Below are positions 63,906 to 64,000 of a stretch of DNA of 64,000 bases, piece after piece. Location: assembly GCA_028583685.1 (NCBI GenBank), contig JAMXIF010000002.1, forward strand, positions 57,272,109 to 57,336,108, given 5' to 3'. The DNA is from Petaurus breviceps papuanus (lineage: Eukaryota > Chordata > Mammalia > Diprotodontia > Petauridae). The stretch's first letter is position 1. Every line of letters starts with the position of its first letter. The notes below the pieces were generated by a model, which saw only the letters and a program-made list of their open reading frames with translations, was not told the origin of the DNA and searched no databases. The position numbers and the translations under genes are program-made.

Positions 63906-64000
63906 TTTGAGAGAAATTACACAATTATCTTATTCACATACAGGACAATATATGAAAAGTTGTATCTAAGAAAGATAAATAGCATTTCTTTACAAGAAAC
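63906..64000. other. Unassigned window end
   Basis: Nothing recognised. Confidence 0.3.

Noticed and set aside
1-64000. CRISPR arrays, bacterial operons, phage or riboswitches
   Set aside because: The SINE/LINE content is that of a mammalian nuclear genome; no array of regularly spaced repeats exists.

Overview
This is a stretch of marsupial nuclear DNA. It is AT-rich and CpG-poor, and is built from interspersed repeats characteristic of marsupials: CORE-type tRNA SINEs with the head 'GGGCGGCTAGGTGG', SINEs of the same head with an RTE/BovB-like 3' tail ('CCAAGAAAACCCCAAAT'), marsupial L1, and many old L2, CR1/L3 and MIR copies. An Australian-clade (australidelphian) species is my best guess; that is inference. 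Two runs of exactly 100 N show this is a draft scaffold.

No protein-coding host gene can be supported. Every open frame of 60 codons or more is either repeat-derived (L1 ORF2 at 4.0-4.8 and 21.7-22.5 kb, L2 reverse transcriptase at 51.5-51.8 kb, CR1 at 33.4 kb, SINE frames, simple repeats) or has no recognisable family. The window reads as intergenic or deep intronic sequence.

Layout. 0-6 kb: SINEs, an antisense L1 3' end, microsatellites. 6-7.6 kb: repeat-poor. 7.6-23 kb: L1-dominated, with nested insertions (L1 in L1 at 16 kb, SINEs in L1 and L2). 23.8-25.5 kb: L2. 25.7-29.9 kb: mostly unassigned. 30-34 kb: antisense L2 and sense CR1/L3 with a sequencing gap. 35-40.4 kb: RTE-tailed SINEs, an L1 split by a probable solo LTR, MIRs. 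41-45.3 kb: the most gene-regulatory-looking interval, repeat-poor, with a CpG cluster, an RFX-type X-box and an NFI-like palindrome. 46.4-47 kb: a 7SL (SRP) RNA retropseudogene whose A-rich tail has become a microsatellite. 49-54.8 kb: L2 and CR1/L3 remains with younger SINEs inserted. 55-59 kb: mostly unassigned, with a GC-rich hairpin and the second gap. 59-64 kb: a mariner-type palindrome, L2, a purine-rich block, microsatellites, and at the end a head-to-tail pair of hAT-type MITEs inserted in an old SINE.

The points most worth following are the CpG cluster and its flanks at 41.3-42.2 kb, the 7SL pseudogene, the 156-bp mariner-type palindrome, the hAT MITE dimer, and a SINE subfamily with intact CpGs in its B box represented by two copies (7.6 and 52.0 kb). 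All family names come from reading the sequence and memory of the families; no library search was run.
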